Of a stretch of DNA of 64,000 nt, positions 53,944-64,000 are shown piece after piece. Under the pieces are notes generated by a model. That model made no database searches, was not told the origin of the DNA, and worked only from the letters and a program-made list of their open reading frames with translations. The translations under genes and the position numbers were made by a program. Numbering within the stretch: position 1 is the first letter of the stretch; each line of letters begins with the position of its first letter. The stretch is from Branchinecta lynchi (lineage: Eukaryota; Arthropoda; Branchiopoda; Anostraca; Branchinectidae). The stretch is taken from positions 10,788,212 through 10,852,211 of the forward strand of contig JAKZAP010000021.1 in assembly GCA_023053575.1 (NCBI GenBank). Direction: 5' to 3'.

Positions 53944-54592
53944 GTAAGACTTCTTTTGAATTTTCTGTGACTGTAGAATCAGGCTTAGTCTAGACTTCAT
54001 CATAGACTAGTTGCATGGAATCTTGTACTGTTTGGACTAGATTCTGAGGTCGTAGAGATGCTTGATTTTTAGGGTAATTAGTCAGTTTTTCGTCAAAGCA
54101 GTCGTTTTTGCTGGAACAGCAGATGGTAAAAATGACCAGCCAGTTGGTAAATACCTTGCCAGCCCTAAACATTTTGGCGAATAATCCTTCTGTGCCCAAG
54201 AGAGTCTTAAACGGGGGATGAAGGGGAGGGTCCCCCCAAATGTTGTCGACCAGTTGGTAAAAAAGAAGCAAAGTCAGCACAAAGCATAGCAGTTTCTCTT
54301 AGAACCAAAAACCATCTTTTTTTTAAATCTCTGATTTTCCTTAAAAAAACAGATTTTTTCTCAAAAACATTCAGGGATTCTGAAAATCAATCATTTTTTT
54401 TTCAAAACATTTTTGGAGATCCCAAAGCAAAAGTGGAGGGATACCTATGACTTCGCTGAAGTTGTCTGCATGTCCGTCTGTCTGTCTGTCAGCACGATAA
54501 CTCTCGAATGGAATGAGATATTTTGATAAAACTTGTTATGAGAATTCTTTGGGTCAAGGGAAGGCTGAGCCCCATAGCTGCATAGTTAGGAG

Positions 54593-55279
54593 CATAGGCG
54601 TCACAACGGGGGGGAGGGGGGGACCCCCCCTAAAGCTGTCGGCCAGTTGGTAAAAAATTTATTCAAACAATGTTTACACGGATACGTCAGCTCTGATTTT
54701 TCATCAGCGATATTTCGGCCCTTCTTGGCAAGGGTCCTCGTCAGGCTGTCAATCTTCTTGTTCAACTTTCCTTCCCCGAAGTTGATATTTATAGTCGGTA
54801 GAAGCTTCAGTTATTTGTTACAGGTTTGTTTCCTTCCCCGAAGTTGAACAAGAAGATTGACAGCCTGACGAGGACCCTTGCCAAGAAGGGCCAAAATATC
54901 GCTGATGAAAAATCAGAGCTGACGTATCCGTGTAAACATTGTTTGAATAAATGTTTCAAAGTCAGCTTGGGCTCAAAGAATATTTATGGTAAAAAATACT
55001 GAGTCGGCGTGAAGCGCCGCAATTTTTCTTCAAAACAGTTGATTTTTTGTCATGAAAACAGTTGTTTTTTCTGAAAATTGGTTGACTTTTCTTCTAAATG
55101 GTCGGTTTTTCTGAAAATCAGTGGATTTTTTGGAAAATCAGTCAATTTTTTTCAAAAATGTCATTTTTATTGTTGAAAACAGTTGTTTTTTCTGCAGAAA
55201 AAGTCTGTAAAAATTATCAGCCAGTTGGTAAATGCCTCGTCCCCCCAAAAACATTTTGTCCCCCCTAGTGACGGCTCTG
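54593..55279. mobile_element. hAT-M2 MITE, copy 2, with nested foldback, 8-bp target duplication
   Basis: From CATAGGCGTCACAAC to TAGTGACGGCTCTG, flanked by perfect GTTAGGAG at 54585-54592 and 55280-55287. It contains the HP foldback 54659-54987; without it the element is about 350 bp, the length of copy 1. Confidence 0.85.
54659..54987. mobile_element. HP foldback, copy 6, complete, 10-bp flanking repeat
   Basis: Arms of about 110 bp: CACGGATACGTCAGCTCTGA, ATCAGCGATATTTCGGCCCT, GTCAATCTTCTTGTTCAACT and their mirror at 54840-54950, then the tail 'tttcaaagtcagcttgggctcaaagaatattta'. GGTAAAAAAT stands on both sides (54649-54658 and 54988-54997). Confidence 0.8.
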
Positions 55280-56456
55280 GTTAGGAGAGGGGGAGAGGTT
55301 TCAGAGTAAGGGGCAAATTTTTTGTTTTAAAAGCTAATGAGATAGCTAATTAAGGGCTAATTAAGGGAAGACATGCTGAACATTAATATGAAAAACATTT
55401 TCTCGCCTGACAAGTAGTTCGCCTGGAATCCTGCCAAAACTGGAAATTTTCTTAAAAGTAAAGTTTTATCTGAAGTTGATTAGATGTAGGATTGAGGGGT
55501 AAGGAGACATGCTGAATTTGAATTTGAAATTTTCTCACAGTACAGGTAGTTCACTCGGAATCCAGCTAAAACTAGAAAATTTGCCAAAAAGTTTAAATCT
55601 GAAGTTTATTAGAGGTTCAATTTAAGGATAGGGAAAAATGCTGAATCTGAGTCTGAAAATTATTTTCTTACCGGACAAGTAGATCGCCTGGAATCTGGCC
55701 AAAACCGGATTTTTTTTTAAAACTAAACGTTTTATATGAATTTCATTGATATACAGGTAAGAAGACATGCTGAATTTGTGTATGACAATCATTTTCTAGC
55801 TGGACACATAGTTCGCCACGAATCCAGCTGAAATCGTTTTTGAAATTTGTTAAAAGTTTAAGTTTTATCTGAAAGTTGATTAGAGGTTTGGCATAGGGGT
55901 AAGGAGTATTTTGAATTTTTGCAACACAAGTAGTTCGCCTGGAATCTGGCTGAAAAGGGAAATTTGGCACAAGTAAGGCAGGAACTTTCGTTAAAGTAGA
56001 TAAGATGCTGGCTATAGGGTAAACACACACATGCTGAATCCATATTTGAACTTGGGTCTTCTCAGATGATAACCATTTGCCTTAATCTCTTTCTAAATTA
56101 TATTATTAAAATGCTCAAGGAGTCTGGCGAAGACTGGATCTCTACAAGACCCAATTGTCTGGATCAAATGTCAAATTTTTGGGATCCCATCAAAATCTTT
56201 GGTCTTGTTTTTTTTTAAACACTAGTTTCGACACCTCTGGATATGCATATTTGAATGTCTGCTGCTGGGTTGGCTATTGACAAAGAAAACACATAAACCA
56301 TAACAGGGAACCTTTTTTAGGTTAAAACACTAAAACACATGCTGCTAGATCGTAGAAACCAGCAAATAGAAGAAGGAGAAGTTTTAAATTTGAAAAAATT
56401 TGTGTTTAGATAAACTCTTAATTTTAAATTAAAATTCCTTTCCGTTTGACTAATTT

Positions 56457-57735
56457 TTTGGGATCCCAAAACATAAGTGGAGGGATACCTATGACATCGC
56501 AAAAGCTGTCCGTCAGTCCGTCCGTCTGTCTGTAAGCACAATAACTCTCGAAGGGAATGAGATATTTTGATGAAACTTGGTGTGAGGATTCGTTGGGTCG
56601 TCGGACCAGTCAAGTTCGTAGATGGGCTTTGTAGCCCTACATTTAGGGGTGTTGGAGGGGGTTCAAATTAAGGGGCAAACAAAATATTTTGAAACAGCTA
56701 ATGTGATAGTCGATTATGGGGTAAGAAGACATGCTGAACACGATGGTGAAAACCATTTTGTTACTGACAAGTAGTTCACCCGGAATCCGGCCAAAACCGG
56801 AAAGTTTGTTGAAAGTAAAAGTTTTATTTGATATTGATTAGATGTTCGATTTGGGGATAGGAAGACATGCTGAAGACGATGGTGAAAAATATTCTCTTGA
56901 CGGACAAGTATTTCGCCCGGAATCCGGCCCAAACCAGAAAGTTTGTTCAAAGTAAAAGTTTTATTTGAAGTTGATTAGATGTTCGATTTAGAGGTAGGAA
57001 GACATGCTGAGGACGATGGTGAAAACTGTTTTCTCGACGGATAAGTATTTCGACCGGGATCCAACCCAAACCGGAAAGTTTGTCAAAATTAAAAGTTTTA
57101 TTTGGAGTTGATTAGATGTTCGATTTAGGGCAAGAAGAGATGCTGAACACTTATGTGAAAACAATTTATACCCGGACATGTAGTTCGCCCGGAATCCGGC
57201 CAAAACCGGAAAACTATTGGAAGTTAAAGTTTTATTTCTAGGTTGATTAGATAAGTGATTTAGGGGTAAGAAGAGATGCTGAGTCCCTGTATGACAATCA
57301 TATTTTACCCAGACATATAGTTCGACCGGAATCCGGCTGGAATCGGAAAATTTGTTATAAGCTAAATTTTTATTTGAAGTTGATTAGATGTTCATTACTG
57401 GGGAAAGAAGATACCCTGATTTCGGCCTTGAGCTTTCTTTTTCGTCGGATAAGTAGTTCTGGAGTTCGGCCGAAACCGGGAAATTGGCAGAAGTGGCAGG
57501 AATTTTTCGTCAAAACAGATATGACTTATAGGGGTAAACACACATGCTGAATTCATATCTGAACTTGGTTTTCTCAGGTGATTAGCTATTTGGCCTTAAT
57601 CTGTTTCTGAATTTTAATTGTAAAAAAGTTCAAGGAGTCTGGCGATGACTGGATCTGGCTAAGACAAGACCCAGTTGTCTGGATCAGATATTGAATTTTT
57701 GGGATCCCATCGAAACCTTTGGTCTTGTTTTTATT
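56457..57735 (-). mobile_element. HEL-1 element, copy 6
   Basis: Near complete: TTTTTGGGATCCCAAAACAT, GTCAGTCCGTCCGTCTGTCT, about six central units (CCGGCCAAAACCGG-like motif near 56788, 56925, 57064, 57198, 57333 and 57468), and the 5' end GGGATCCCATCGAAACCTTT, GGTCTTG. Confidence 0.8.
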
Positions 57736-58025
57736 TTCGTCATGATATTCGAAAAGTCAGCAGATGCTTTTTTGGCACTTTTTTTGCTCTTCCTGGTAAT
57801 GCATGTTATGCATAACATTTAATCCATATCGCTTTTCAAAATTTTCATGGGGAAACCATTAAAGCACAACTTACTAGAAATGACCTTGCTACAAAAATAC
57901 TTTGGAAATATTGCTTTTGAAACTACCAATCCTTGTCGTGTGGTGATTTTCTTATTGGTCGCAGTTGACTTGGTCAAGACTCTCCTCTCCTAGAAAAATG
58001 TTGGAATAATCTGCTTGCCATGGTT

Positions 58026-59077
58026 AACAAGACCTTTGGGATCCCATCGACAGATGGGATCCCAAAAATCTAATATTTGATTCAGACAATTGGGTCTTGT
58101 CTTCGCCAGATCCAGTCTTCACCAGGCTAATCATCAGAGAAACCAAGTTCAGATATAACGATACTGACCAAGACTTCCTGCTTTAGAGGCGAAAGCCTTT
58201 TCTCTTGCTTTGTATTATTATTATTTAGTTCTTCCAAGTTTCTGGTTTCGCCCAAATTCCGAGGAAACTACTAGTCCAGCAGAAAAAAAAAACTCAGAAA
58301 CGAATCCAGCATATCTCCTTATCCCTATAAAGAACATCTGATCAACTTTAAATAAAACTTCGACTTAAAAAAAAAAATCCGGTTACAACCCGATTAAGGA
58401 CTAATTATATGTCCTGGTAAAAAACGATTGTCATGTACAGACTCAGCCTCTCTTCTTACCCCTCAATCTGTCATTTAATCAAACTTTGCTTTTAACAAAT
58501 TTTCCGAACTAGTTGTTCGGCGAGAAAATGGTTTTCACCATCGTGTTCAGCATGTCCTTTTACCCCTAAACCGAACATTTTACTTTTAACCAACTTTCCG
58601 GTTTTCGCCTGATTCCGGACGAACTACTTGTTCAACGAGAAAATGGTTGTCACCATGGTTGATGCATGTCCTCTTACCCATAAGTCGAACATTTAATCAA
58701 CTTTAAATAAAACTTTTACTTTTAACCATTTTTCCGGTTTTTGCCGGATTCCGGACGAACTACTTGTCCGGCGAGAAAATGGTTTTCACTATCGTCCTCA
58801 GACGCCTTCTTACCCCATTATCGACTATCCCATTAGCTGTTTAAAAATATTTTGTTTGTCCCTTAATTTGAACACCGTCCCCCACCCCTTAATATAGGGC
58901 TGCAGAGCCCATCTACAAACTTGACCTTACCCTTGACCCAACGAATCCTCACATCAAGTTTCATCAAAATATCTCATTCTCTTCGAGAGTTATCGTGCTT
59001 ATAGACAGACGGACATTTTTGCGATGTAATAGATATCCCTCCACTTACGTTTTGGGATCCCAAAAAGTGGAGAAAGC
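58026..59077 (+). mobile_element. HEL-1 element, copy 7
   Basis: 5' end AACAAGACCTTTGGGATCCC with a duplicated GGGATCCC motif, diverged central units, 'cagacggaca' in place of a microsatellite, and the 3' end CTTACGTTTTGGGATCCC. Confidence 0.75.
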
Positions 59078-59899
59078 CACACAAAAGAAAAGGAGTCACA
59101 CAAGACACAAGCTAGACCTGTTGGCCTGGTGTACCAACGTCTTCCAGAATTTAAAACAAATTTTAAGCTTTCGAAAGAGTTGTTGCAGTTTCTGTATGGA
59201 GTTTCTGCAGCTTATAATTTCATATAGGAGCTAAAGATAATATTCATTCATTCATTCATTTGTCGAACGAATGACCAACTAGAGCCACTCACGAACATAC
59301 AAAAAGTAACAAGAACAGACGAATCAGTAAAAAAACAAACAAGACACAAACAAACAAAAAAGGTGCTTGAACATCGAGCTTGTTGTTAGTAGGTCTCACC
59401 AGACTAAGTTCAGACAAGCAGCCCCAAAAGCACCAGAAGGAGTGGATTATCTGAAGCAAGTATCTTGTCTGGATGCAAAGGGAAAACTTCCTATGCAGTT
59501 CACCTATGCAACTTCCTACTTCAATATGTATTGCAGAACATGTACAAGGGGTCCTTTAAAACACAGAAAATCAAAGTTCAGTCAGTCTACTCAAATCCAG
59601 GAGAGCTTGAGGGTAAACATGCATGATTACTGAACCTCCTAAGCTCTCCTTAACTGTTTTATCACCTCTTAGTTGCCTTCTTCTTTTCTTCCCACCAGAT
59701 TCAGATACTTGCCTTTTCAGCTGTGTTTTTTGTCAGGAAGAAGAATTCGTCTTCCTCTAAAACAAAGTCAGCCCAATCTGCTTTGTTTTTAACTCAAGGA
59801 GGGTTCTAGGCAAGACAAACAAAAGTTGTCTTTTTCAAGAGAGAGTAACTCTCGGGGACTTAAACCAACTATTCTCATGCTTGTGTGAATTCTTATTCC

Positions 59900-60677
59900 G
59901 AACAAGACCTAAGGTTTCGATGGGATCCCAAAAACCTAATATTTGATCCAGACAATTGGTCTTGTCTTCGCCAGATCCAGTTTTCGCCACGCTAATCATC
60001 TGAGAGAACCAAGTTCAGATATACTTCTGTAAGCCATATCTATTTTTACGATACTGTCCGAAACTTCCTGCTTTACTTCTGCCAAATTTCCGGTTTCGGC
60101 CGAATTCTGAGCGAACTGCTTGTCCAGCAAAAAAGAACAATTCAGAAACGAATTCACTGTACGCTATCTCTTTTTCCCAATAAGCCGACCACTGTTATAA
60201 AGAACATCTAATAACTTCAAATAAGACTTTAACTTATAAAATTTCCGGTTTCAATCGGATTCCGCACGAATTATATCTCCGGGTAAAAAATGATTGACGT
60301 ATACAGACTCAGTATAATCAGCTTCAAACGACGCTTCGCTTTTTATAAATTTTCCGCTTTTGCCGGATTCCGGGCAAGTAAATGGTGTTCACCATCGTGT
60401 TCAGCATGTCTTCTTACCCCATAACCGACTGTCAGATTGGCTGTTTAAAAATATTTTGTTTGCACCTTAAAACCCCCTCCCAAACCCCTAAATGTGGGGC
60501 TACAGAGCGCATCTACGAAATTGACCCTACCCTTGGCACAAAGAATCCTCAGACCAAGTTTCATCAAAATATCTCATTCTCTTCGACAGTTAATCGTGCT
60601 GACAGATGGACGGGCGGACGGACAACTTTTGCGTTGTCATAGGTATCCATCCACTTACGTTTTGGGATCCCAAAAAG
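59900..60677 (+). mobile_element. HEL-1 element, copy 8
   Basis: Short form with about three central units: AACAAGACCTAAGGTTTCGA to CTTACGTTTTGGGATCCC, microsatellite 'gacggacgggcggacggac'-like at about 60602-60622. Confidence 0.75.
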
Positions 60678-60684
60678 ATACTAA

Positions 60685-60850
60685 ACTGTAAATTTTGTTT
60701 GCAGTATTCGCTACTGAAATTAATATTGTGTCTACTGAGATAAGCTTATCTCTAATTCGGATAAATCTTATCCCGTTAGAGATACAGTTAATCCTAGTAG
60801 CAAATACGGCAGTTAACTTTAATCCTTACTCAGAGAAACATTTTTCAGCA
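60685..60850. mobile_element. FB-A foldback MITE, copy 15
   Basis: Left end AACTGTAAATTTTGTTTGC, right end GAGAAACATTTTTCAGC. It starts 8 bp after a HEL-1 end. Confidence 0.7.
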
Positions 60851-61024
60851 TAGGTAGTTTCGAAATATTTGACATGTGTATTGTGTAAATGGCTTCACAA
60901 TGTATGTCATTGTTGTTTTGGGGTTTTCAGTTAAAAGGATGGGAGAGAGTGAGAAGAGCCATGACGGGGTCGAAAACAAGATGGTGGATAGGGTAGCAAA
61001 TCTGAGTGTACTAAGTAGCACACT

Positions 61025-61194
61025 AAACTGTAAGAAGTTTCTCCGTATAAAGATTAAGTTAACTGCAGTATTTGCTACTTGGATTATTCTTATCTGTACG
61101 GAGATGAGATTAATAACAAATATAGGTAAGATGAATCAGAGTAGCATATACTGCATTTAACTTTAATCTTTGTACGGAGAAACTTTTTACAGTG
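61025..61194. mobile_element. FB-A foldback MITE, copy 16 (subfamily B)
   Basis: AACTGTAAGAAGTTTCTCCG to AACTTTTTACAGTG, in the last 250 bp of the UQCR10 intron, 82 bp before exon 2. Confidence 0.75.
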
Positions 61195-61276
61195 TAGCAA
61201 TGCAGGTCGCTCATGAACAATCAAGTAGGGAATTTCCATACTTTGTGCAGTAAATTCACTTTCTTTTCTGTTTCAG

Positions 61277-61321
61277 AAACAGTGGAAGGACATCAAGCAG
61301 AAATATGAGTCTGCTGAATGA
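61277..61321 (+). CDS. UQCR10: Cytochrome b-c1 complex subunit 9 (UQCR10), exon 2
   Basis: Acceptor TTCTGTTTCAG, then KQWKDIKQKYESAE and TGA (61319-61321). The K.W..IK.KYE ending is the conserved C-terminus of the family and follows the phase-0 end of exon 1 exactly. Too short to find by open-frame length. Confidence 0.93.
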   Translation, partial: KQWKDIKQKYESAE

Positions 61322-61380
61322 AAGAAAAGCCAAGAGAATAGGAGTAATTGAATCCATGTAAATCTTTGTATAAAGAAGGA

Positions 61381-61386
61381 AATAAA
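61381..61386 (+). promoter_or_regulatory. UQCR10: Polyadenylation signal of UQCR10
   Basis: AATAAA 59 bp after the stop codon, in sequence that is not part of any recognised repeat. Cleavage would be expected 10-30 bp downstream, near 61396-61416. Confidence 0.7.
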
Positions 61387-61416
61387 CAGCAGATGTTCCA
61401 TTTCACGCTAAGTAAT

Positions 61417-61799
61417 CTTTTCTTCACTTCGGGTACTTAACTTTGTAGTGTTTCCATCAGTTGATGGTTCTTCATCAGTTGTGATTTTGGGGATTCAGAC
61501 AATGGGCCATTTGTGGCCTGAGTTTTTGGCCTACGCCATAGGGTAATATTACTCTCCATTGATCCATTTTCCATGCTCTATTGTGAGGATGGCAGCGTGG
61601 TAGACGAAGTTAACGTTCCTGGGGTATTGGCTGAAGTAACTTACATCATAGGGCGATTCTCGCGGTCTGGAAAGCTCCGCTAGTTTATATGCCGTCTGGT
61701 CTTGCGACTCGGCTAAAACTCGCTTCGCTTCCCGAGCCTGTAAATGCGCTTCGCTAGTTTTGGAAAGTGACATGGAGGGTGAATACTCTTGATGAGTAT
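61417..61799. other. Intergenic, nothing recognised
   Basis: Contains an 87-codon minus-strand frame without a recognisable domain. Confidence 0.3.
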
Positions 61800-62094
61800 G
61801 AGCGTGTTCCATCCTACTTACCTACTTACTACGCATGACGTCACGAATCCTGGCTTTTTGCCTTCAAGGCTGGAACGACTTTTTCTATTTTCCAGCAGAA
61901 TATCATGCACGGGCGAATCCGACCAATCACGTTACAGATATCCGTAGTTACTACGCTCCCGAGCGTGGTAAGCAAATAGTTACCATTAGTTACTATTTCG
62001 AGAAGGTTGGAACGGTCAGCGTAGTAACTTTTGGTAAGGTTGGAACGAAAATAGTAAGTAATAGTTACTATATGTAGAAGGGTTGACCACGCTC
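61800..62094 (+). mobile_element. MITE-3, copy 2 (3-bp target duplication TAT)
   Basis: 295 bp, GAGCGTGTTCCATCCTACTT to GAAGGGTTGACCACGCTC, flanked by TAT at 61797-61799 and 62095-62097. Same orientation as copy 1. Confidence 0.85.
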
Positions 62095-62277
62095 TATCTC
62101 TCCTTACCGATGAAAAATCTCCGGCCTCTCCGTGTACCTAGCGGAAGAAAGGCAGAAGTGGTGTCACAGCTGCTCCCAAAGATCGCCGTGATTGTTTGAC
62201 ACAGGATTTGAGTCGTTACGGAGGCGCTTACTCCTTCTTCCTGAAGATCACTGGCGTGTTTTGGACTTAGTCATATA

Positions 62278-62582
62278 GAGCGTGTTCCACCCTTCTAACA
62301 ATAGTTACTATTAGTTACTATTTCCGTTCCATCCTCACGAAAAGTTACTACGCTGACCGTTCCAACCTTGTCGGAATAGTAACTAATAGTTACTATTTGC
62401 TTACCATGCTCGGGAGCGTAGTAAGCGTAGTAATTACGCATCTCTGTAACGTGATTGGTCGGATTCGCCCCTGGCGTGAGATCCTGCTGGAAAATAGAAA
62501 AATCGTTCCAGCCTTGACGGCAAAAAGCCAGAACTCGTAACGTCATGCGTAGTAACTACGGTAAGTAGGATGGAACACGCTC
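62278..62582 (-). mobile_element. MITE-3, copy 3 (3-bp target duplication ATA)
   Basis: 305 bp, GAGCGTGTTCCACCCTTCTA to AAGTAGGATGGAACACGCTC, flanked by ATA at 62275-62277 and 62583-62585. Inverted relative to copy 2; the 180 bp between them match the 7150-7330 repeat. Confidence 0.85.
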
Positions 62583-62738
62583 ATAGAGTATCCACTCCGT
62601 ACGTGGAAAGTGGTGAGCCAGCGAGGTGAAGTGGGCGTGAGCCACAGAGGCGCGACTATTTTCCTTTATGCATTGTTCAAGTATGTGTAGTAACGTGTAT
62701 TGCGGCGCATACATTTTCCTCGTGGCGCGCTGCAGTAA

Positions 62739-63046
62739 CCCGATGAAAAATTTATCTCAAAATAGTACCATGAAGTAGTACGAAAAAGTTGCACGCTGTA
62801 CTAACGATGCTACTGCATGCTTCTACTTCAAGGCTACCGTGTTACTGCATACTACTATATGCTACTGTTAGCAAGACTGGGTGCTACTATGGCAAGACAG
62901 GATGCTACTGGATACTACTACACTACATAAGATTGGACCAGTCTGAGGCACATTAAATGATAGTATTCTTTGCTATTACGTAGTATTACATGCAACGTTT
63001 TCGTACTACTACCATACTACTACGCAGGATACAAATTTTTCATCGG
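62739..63046. mobile_element. MITE with CCCGATGAAAAAT ends, copy 2
   Basis: 308 bp, CCCGATGAAAAATTTATCTC to ACAAATTTTTCATCGGG, with AA on both sides. Longer than copy 1 by extra GCTACTG-type motifs in the middle. Confidence 0.75.
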
Positions 63047-63299
63047 GAAGGCGAAGGATGCCGGGGCCACATTCTGTCACATCTGTACGTAATTTGGTTT
63101 GTTAATTTGGTTATCACCCACTCCTACATTTCATCCTGGTCACACCTGGAGCGAAGAAATTCATGACCACCATCATCACTAATGCGTAAACAAAACTAGC
63201 TAACTAGCTTTCCATCTCGTCTATTTTACGTTTTCAGCGTCTTTTCTTCCCAATTTCTACCGTAAGACGGTCTTATTGCCGGAGTTATTACCAGGTGTG

Positions 63300-63565
63300 A
63301 CGATTATGGGGCCGTGGCATAAGGAAAATAGACCCGGGTTCTGTTTCGCCTATGCAGAGGCAGAGCCAGCCAGATGGCTTGGTTGGTTCCGCCAGCGGGG
63401 CAACGAAAGTAGCAGCGTCGTCAGGGTTGCCACGGGAAGCTCTAAGGTTCTACTTTGTTGGAGGTTGAAGAAACAACTTTTCTTCAAAAGAACACGTTTT
63501 GTTCTGTTACGATTGCTTATTGTTAGTTTTATGACCAATGCTGTCGATCTGTTAATTATGGTAGC
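63300..63565 (+). mobile_element. Fragment related to the palindrome arm
   Basis: GCTTGGTTGGTTCCGCCAGC, 'gcagcgtcgtcagggttgcca', 'ggttctactttgttggaggtt' and 'gaagaaacaacttttcttca' correspond to 50710-50905. Ends are missing. One frame runs through it (63276-63587) but so does a shadow frame on the other strand. Confidence 0.65.
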
Positions 63566-64000
63566 TTTTTGGGATCCCAAAACGTAAGTGGAGGGATGAC
63601 TATTACTCCCTAAAAGTTGTCCGTCCGTCTGTCAGCGCGATAACTCTCGAAGGGGTTGAGATATTTTGTGCAAACTTGGTGTGAGGATCCATTGGGTCGA
63701 ATTACAGGTCTAGTTCGTAGATGGGCCCTGTAGCCCAATGTTTAGGGGCGAGGGTCTTAAATTAAGGGATGAAGAATTTTTTTTTCAAGCTGATACGGGA
63801 GTCGATTTGTGGGTAAGGGGACATGCTGAATCCAAAATTAAACTTTAACCGGGCAAATATTTCGCTCGGAATCCGGCCCAAACCGGAAAACTTGTTAAAA
63901 GTAAAAGTTTTATTTAAAGTTGATTAGATGTTTGATTTAGGAACAAGAATACATGCCGAATCCGTCTATGTCAATTATTCCTACCCGGACATATGGCTCG
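63566..64000 (-). mobile_element. HEL-1 element, copy 9, continues past the window
   Basis: TTTTTGGGATCCCAAAACGT, GTCCGTCCGTCTGTCAGC, conserved block and the first central units; cut by the window end. Confidence 0.75.

Larger units (their letters stand above)
54413..56212 (-). mobile_element. HEL-1 element, copy 5, split by a nested hAT-M2
   Basis: The 3' part 54413-54592 (GAGATCCCAAAGCAAAAGTG, GTCCGTCTGTCTGTCTGTCA) continues at 55288 ('gagagggggagaggtttcagag') to the 5' end with CCCATCAAAATCTTTGGTCT at about 56209. Central units are diverged. Confidence 0.75.
53944..61276 (+). other. UQCR10: UQCR10 intron, 7.3 kb, repeat-filled
   Basis: Phase 0. About two thirds is HEL-1 sequence (copies 5-8) with a nested hAT-M2 and HP foldback, plus two FB-A copies (60685, 61025). 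Sequence at 53996-54400 consists of degraded hAT-M2 pieces. 57736-58025 shares 'cagcagatgcttttttggc' with 13040. 59078-59899 has a frame of 88 codons (59367-59633) without a recognisable domain. Confidence 0.65.

Noticed and set aside
59367..59633. 88-codon frame in the UQCR10 intron (VDYLKQVSCLDAKGKLPMQF)
   Set aside because: Looks somewhat protein-like but I recognise no family and see no exon borders. Kept only as a note in the intron entry.

Overview
This is a eukaryotic, almost certainly arthropod, draft-assembly window. It has long AT-rich introns, GT-AG splice sites, dense foldback/MITE repeats, LINE debris, tRNA-derived SINE copies and one 100-N gap. The species is not identifiable from the sequence. 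The arthropod call rests on the homeodomain and C-terminal tail of the main gene, which look closer to insect Cut than to vertebrate CUX.

Gene 1 is the 3' two thirds of a cut/CUX homeobox gene (ct) on the + strand, about 12.3-39.9 kb. Seven exons are visible (12275-12441, 19180-19486, 21215-21489, 25914-26172, 28371-28773, 36552-36717, 38952-39895). Their splice phases agree throughout, apart from one base missing inside the fifth. They encode a linker, two CUT DNA-binding domains (equivalent to CR2 and CR3), a Cut-class homeodomain and an acidic/basic C-terminal tail. The first CUT domain and the N-terminal coiled coil are not here and should lie upstream of base 1. The fifth visible exon carries an apparent one-base deletion near 28548, about 0.9 kb from the assembly gap.

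Gene 2 is a two-exon UQCR10 (complex III subunit 9, fly 'oxen') gene on the + strand: 53803-53943 and 61277-61321. It encodes 61 aa and is split by a 7.3-kb intron filled with repeats. A short open frame with an acceptor-like start (53702-53787) ends 15 bp before its ATG and may be the last exon of another gene on the same transcript.

Everything else is intron, intergenic DNA and mobile-element sequence. The main families are: (a) a foldback MITE (FB-A), 16 copies in two subfamilies; (b) a 0.8-1.5 kb element (HEL-1) with central 136-137 bp tandem repeats and a GTCY-type microsatellite, reminiscent of Helentron-associated DINE-1/HINE elements; (c) a related 0.4-kb tandem family (HEL-2); (d) two hAT-type MITE families with 8-bp target duplications; (e) a 0.3-kb MITE with 3-bp target duplications, one copy of which has a related empty site in this window; (f) a 1.1-kb near-perfect palindrome; (g) fragments of LINEs and a broken piggyBac transposase. 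From 50 kb to the end the window is mostly nested repeats. No bacterial genes, CRISPR arrays, intact viral genes or rRNA were seen.
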